DNA from: Dryomyza anilis
Taxonomy: Eukaryota; Arthropoda; Insecta; Diptera; Dryomyzidae
Length of the DNA: 64,000 bases
NCBI GenBank assembly: GCA_951804985.1
Contig: OX638134.1
Coordinates: 7,957,017-8,021,016 of the forward strand
Direction of reading: 5' to 3'
Made by a program: the position numbers and the translations under genes. Under the pieces are notes generated by a model. It was not told the DNA's origin and ran no database searches. It saw nothing but the letters and a program-made list of their open reading frames with translations. This document shows, one piece after another, positions 60,402 through 64,000 of the stretch (within the stretch, counting starts at the first letter, position 1; the number at the start of each line of letters is the position of its first letter).

Positions 60402-61634
60402 ATGTTGTGTATTAGCAAAGAGCTATGTTTAATATTATTTTTGGCAGGATTGCTAACAGAAAAAGCAGAGACAAGGGTGAGATTTAGATTAATTTGAAAT
60501 AGAATAATTTTGTGTGCGCAAAAAATTACAAGAAAATAAAAATCAATGTAAAAGGAAGCTTAAAAATTTAAGTTTTTAAAAGCTGTTTCCAAATGTTTCA
60601 TCAAAATTAATTAGAGTAAATTATGCAGAAAGTATTTCTGGTATTTTTGTGAAATTATAAATGCAGATTTTCGGAACAAAATAAAAATTGATAGAAAATT
60701 GACAGCATTTGATGAAAACTTCAGCTGTGCCTGTAAAAATGCATACGTAATACTGTTTCTGAAATGACTCGATATTGCCAAAAATGTTGTCTAGAGAAAT
60801 ATATCAGAAATGTTCTTTAAAAATGCCAGACATTTTGTCTCGGGCACCGTAGACAACATTTTTGGCAGGCTGAAGGTATATTAGAAATTATGTTTGAAAA
60901 ACTTAAATGAGACAGCTATCAAATCTGCCTTTTTTCTGCCCGTAATCTACCCTGAGTCTACCTTTGAAATATTTTAAAATTTAATAACCTTCCGAGACAC
61001 AACATTTTGAGTAGAAATTCAAAATATATAAACAGGTTTCTTTGTATTTCGTATTTTCAGCGCAATTTTCGTATGAAATTCAACAAAGTCGAATGTATAT
61101 CTTATTCGCCCGAATATATGCTCGAATTCACATGTGGCATACGTGAATTGAAACCCAGCAAAGAGACCGTAATCGATACATCGTATACACTTGCTAAAAG
61201 AGTTAATGATTTGCAAATGCGAATACTTTTAGTACTGCCACGTCCCAATAATGAAACATATATTATGATCGATCAAATGCTCGACTACTGTGAGTTCTAT
61301 CGTAAATCCTATAGTGGTAACATTTTTTCGATGGTCTACAAAATGATTGAGAAATATGTCAACGAAGTGCCTGCGTGTCCTATGATGGCGGTAAATTTTA
61401 CTATTTTTTCATTTAATATTCAAAATGATCCTTTATAATTTTTGTTTTCAGAATTTTGCTTACACCACAAAAGATTTTCACTTAAATATGGATGATATGC
61501 CATCGTACACACCCGAGGTTAGTTATATAGGAAAGGCAGATTTTTTTATCAACGGTTCACGTATGGCTTACTATGCATTATATGGTGAAGTCGTTAATCG
61601 ACGCAGCATTTGGTTAAAGAAACGCAAAAATTAA
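60402..61634 (+). CDS. DUF1091 family secreted protein, gene 3 (195 aa, three exons)
   Basis: Exons are 60402-60476, 61061-61390 and 61452-61634; introns are 584 and 61 bp, donors GTGAGA and GTAAAT, acceptors TTTTCAG, all phase 0. Exon 1 is a signal peptide (MLCISKELCLILFLAGLL). Exon 2 starts RNFRMKFNKVEC, has FTC, YCE and ends ACPMMA; exon 3 starts NFAYTTKDFHLNMDDMPSY and ends in basic KKRKN. The four cysteines sit where those of gene 1 do. A second ATG at 60425 is in another frame and is not used. AATAAA at 61701-61706, 67 bases after the stop, is a likely poly(A) signal. The first intron holds an 18-bp inverted repeat. Confidence 0.9.
60776..60867. repeat. 92-bp hairpin with perfect 18-bp arms inside intron 1 of gene 3
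   Basis: TGCCAAAAATGTTGTCTA at 60776-60793 and its exact reverse complement at 60850-60867. The loop contains a related imperfect pair (GCCAGACATTTTGTCTCGGGC). It may be a MITE remnant inserted in the intron, which is much longer than the matching introns of genes 1 and 2, or a structured RNA element. Confidence 0.8.
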
Positions 61635-61700
61635 TATTAAAAAATTATAAATGTGTTAACCAAAACATCAATTAAAAAAATGTAAAAAATATAAAAATTT

Positions 61701-61706
61701 AATAAA
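61701..61706 (+). terminator. AATAAA poly(A) signal candidate for gene 3
   Basis: This is the first canonical AATAAA after the stop codon of gene 3, followed by AT-rich sequence. Genes 1 and 2 lack so clear a signal. Confidence 0.5.
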
Positions 61707-61744
61707 TTGCAATGTTTAATTAATTCAACAAAAGTTGAAAATTG

Positions 61745-62700
61745 TATTTATATTGATAAATTGAATTTTTAGTGAAAATTTGAATTTTTAGTCAAAAAAT
61801 TAAATTTTAGTGACAAATTAAATTTTTAATGAACATTTAATTTTTAGTTAAAATTTGAATTTTAAGTGGAAAATAGAATTTTGAGTGAAAAATTGAATTT
61901 TTAGTGAAAATTTGATTTGTTTTTGTGAAAATTTTACATTTTGGTGAAAATTTTCATTTTTAGTGAAAAATTTAATTTTTAGTTGTTAATTCAATTTTTG
62001 TGAAAAAATATAATTTTTAGTGAAAAATTAAATTTTAAGTGGATAATTCAATTTTTAATGAAAAAATTATGCACAATAATTTTTAGTAAAAAAATTGAAG
62101 TTCTAGTGAAAAATTGAATTTTAATGAGAAATTGAATTTTTTGTAAACAATTGAGTTTTCATTGAAAAAATGGAATTTATTAATAAAAAATTGAATTTTT
62201 AATGGAAAAAATTAATTTACAATGAACATTATATTTTTTGGGACAATTTAATATTTTCGGGACTAATTACTTTTTATTGGATGAACTTAATTTTTTTTGG
62301 GCCAAGTTGAATGTCATGTGAAAATGGATTTTTTTTAGTTTTGTGTTAAATTAATTTTTTGTGAAATCATTTTGTTTTGTTTTTTTTTTTTTTTTTTTTT
62401 TGGGACAGATATGTATATTTTTGGGACAAACTTCATTTTTGGGACAAGTGTTATTTTTAGTGATAAATTGTATTTTTTTAGTGAATAGTTGATTATTTGG
62501 AACAATTTAATTATTTTTGGACAATTTTTTTTTGTTTTCAGACGAACTTAATTTTTTTAGGACGACATTAATTTATTTTTTTGTTTGTGAAAAGTTTTTT
62601 TTTTATGTGAAAATGGATTTTTTTTGCCATTTTTTTGTTATTTTTGAATGTTTTGTGAAATCATTTTGTATTTTTTTAGGGACAGGTAGACATATAGAAA
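61745..62700 (+). repeat. Decayed 19-bp satellite passing into GGGACA-containing repeats
   Basis: Up to about 62180 the units are recognisable GAATTTTTAGTGAAAAATT. From 62220 they mix with GGGACAATTTAAT, GGGACAAACTT and a poly-T run (62379-62400). A longer stretch (GAACTTAATTTTTTT ... ATGTGAAAATGGATTTTTTT ... GTGAAATCATTTTG ... GGGACAG) occurs at about 62283-62408 and again at about 62533-62687, a degenerate direct duplication next to the Tc1 remnant. Confidence 0.75.
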
Positions 62701-62800
62701 AAATAGTAAGAACGCATAAGAGCATTTCGAAGAGGTGAGGTTAATTTTTTATGAAATTTGCGTTTATTTGTTGTAAAATAAAAATTATTCTTTGTGATAG

Positions 62801-63763
62801 ATGGACAGAAACTTACATTGTTCTAATGAGGAGGAGAAACAATTGGGTTTGAAACTAAGGAACGACAGTTCTACTCTTCGTTCCATTGCTCAAACCATTG
62901 GTCGTTTTTTATGTTTTGTATATAATGCTGAAATCAACTACAACATAAGAAAAACGTGGGAAACAACAGATAACCGTATAATAACCATGATAAAGAAGAA
63001 CCCATTTGAGGCTTCAAGAATGATTTCGGCAGATATAGATAATGTGGTATTTTCCCGAACTGTGCGTCGACGATTACAACATTCCAATTTACCTGGAGGA
63101 GTAGCCAGAAAAGTTGCTTTACTTCGAAATAAAAACTTAAAGACGAGGCTAACTTTTGCAAGAAATCACATTCATTGTTCTGGGCCGAATGGTGAACAAA
63201 AAATGGCGAAATATTTTGTGGAGCGACGAAACAAAAGTAAATTTGTTCGGAAATGATAACGGAAGAAATGTTCGACGTCCTAAAGGCAAGGAGTACCATG
63301 TTCAGTACACTAAAAAAACTGTTAAGCATGGTGGCGGCAACATTATAGTTTGGGTCTGTTTTTCTTGGTCTGGAGTTGGTCCAATTTATCGAATTACCGA
63401 CACAATGGCCAAATTTCAATACAAAAAGATCCTTCAAAACATAATGTTGCCTTATGCTGATGAAAATATTCTACTTTTAACATACTTTTAAAATTGTAAA
63501 GGATTGGGGTTTCAGATTCAAAAATGTTGCATTGCTTTGCTGGCCAAGCCAATCACTTGATATAAATCCCATTGAAAATCTGTGGGTGAGTATTGAAGCA
63601 ACAAATATAAAAAGAATCATATTCAAATAAAAACGAATTATGGTCATTTGATCAAAAGTCTTGGGATGAAATACCAATTGAAACTTGTCGTAAATTTATA
63701 TCCAGTATGCCAAAGAGAATGGACAAACTGTTTCAAAATAATGGAGGTTATACTGGGTACTGA
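62801..63763 (+). pseudogene. Decayed Tc1-type (DD34E) transposase
   Basis: Three frames together cover most of a Tc1 transposase. Frame one (62801 to about 63180) has a helix-turn-helix remnant (SIAQTIGR) and RTVRRRLQHSNL, KNLKTRLTFARNH. After a frameshift, 63185-63470 gives NILWSDETKVNLFG with the first catalytic Asp, VRRP, and KTVKHGGGNIIVW. After a further shift, WPSQSLDINPIENLW has the catalytic Glu, and the C-terminus (SSMPKRMDKLFQ, then GGYTGY and a stop at 63761-63763) is intact. The FQQDN block with the second catalytic Asp is missing, so the copy is inactive. AATAAGTACA and TTGGACAAAA-like sequence on the minus strand at 63838-63858 may be the right terminal repeat; I find no left one. 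Confidence 0.9.
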
Positions 63764-64000
63764 TGGTAAAATATTAAACACGTAAAAATTTGCATTAAAT
63801 TTTAATAAAAGTACATTTTTAATTCATATGTACTGAATGTACTTATTATTTTGTCCAAGCATTTCCAATACCTTATATTCTATTAATGAATACTAAAGAG
63901 ACATTGTTGTTAATACAGTTTTTATTATATTTAAATTATTAAATAAAATATAAATCATGAAATATAAACTGTTTTTTTTTTGTTCTTTAACATAAAAAAA
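63764..64000. other. AT-rich sequence after the Tc1 remnant
   Basis: This probably contains the 3' end of the Tc1 element. Nothing else is recognisable before the window ends. Confidence 0.5.

Noticed and set aside
62934..63437. 167-codon minus-strand frame
   Set aside because: Antisense shadow of the Tc1 transposase remnant.

Overview
This is nuclear DNA from a fly, most likely a brachyceran dipteran with a large AT-rich genome. The evidence is three intron-bearing genes of the insect DUF1091 family, a broken Tc1-type transposase, a tRNA-headed SINE, many CAA/CAG (opa-like) runs, and no bacterial gene organisation. I cannot name the species. Several satellites are read through for 1-3 kb, so the source is probably a long-read assembly. 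All coordinates and copy numbers were read by eye; array edges are good to about 10-30 bases.

Layout. 1-54,000 holds no gene I can support. It is a chain of short-period satellites separated by 0.3-2.7 kb of unique AT-rich DNA: an 8-mer (912-2385), a 7-mer (3164-3592, then inverted at 4843-7703), 8-mers in homogeneous blocks (8990-11866), a 19-mer (13240-14860, then inverted at 16331-16985 and 17987-19310), a 15-mer (17817-17986), a SINE (20315-20621), 12-mers (21266-22375 and a perfect array at 23957-24968), a 10-mer (24975-25200 and 26391-27420, inverted at 28201-29480), a degenerate ~100-bp family (30641-33345), an 11-mer (35241-36310, inverted at 39001-40560), more 19-mer arrays in both orientations (41721-44580, 46141-46320, 46835-47630, 48786-49710), and a 16-mer with higher-order structure (50285-53285).

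54,055-61,634 is a tandem cluster of three DUF1091 genes on the + strand. All have the same three-exon plan: a signal-peptide exon, a ~110-codon exon ending in a Cys-Pro motif, and a ~60-codon exon, with phase-0 introns. A 19-mer array lies between genes 1 and 2, a 12-mer minisatellite fills the last intron of gene 2, and a 721-bp TA-flanked inverted-repeat element lies between genes 2 and 3. A degenerate 19-mer tract follows, and then a decayed Tc1 element ends the window. The three proteins are probably secreted; in Drosophila the family includes the CheB chemosensory proteins.

The most unusual feature is the architecture. Four satellite motifs (8-mer, 7-mer, 10-mer, 11-mer) and one part of the 19-mer family occur as pairs of arrays in opposite orientation around a unique core. 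The 8-mer and 7-mer pairs are nested, giving 8-7-core-7'-8' over 11 kb. This resembles foldback elements, but each pair has its own motif. I offer it as the best candidate for something undescribed; it may also be a by-product of satellite turnover.
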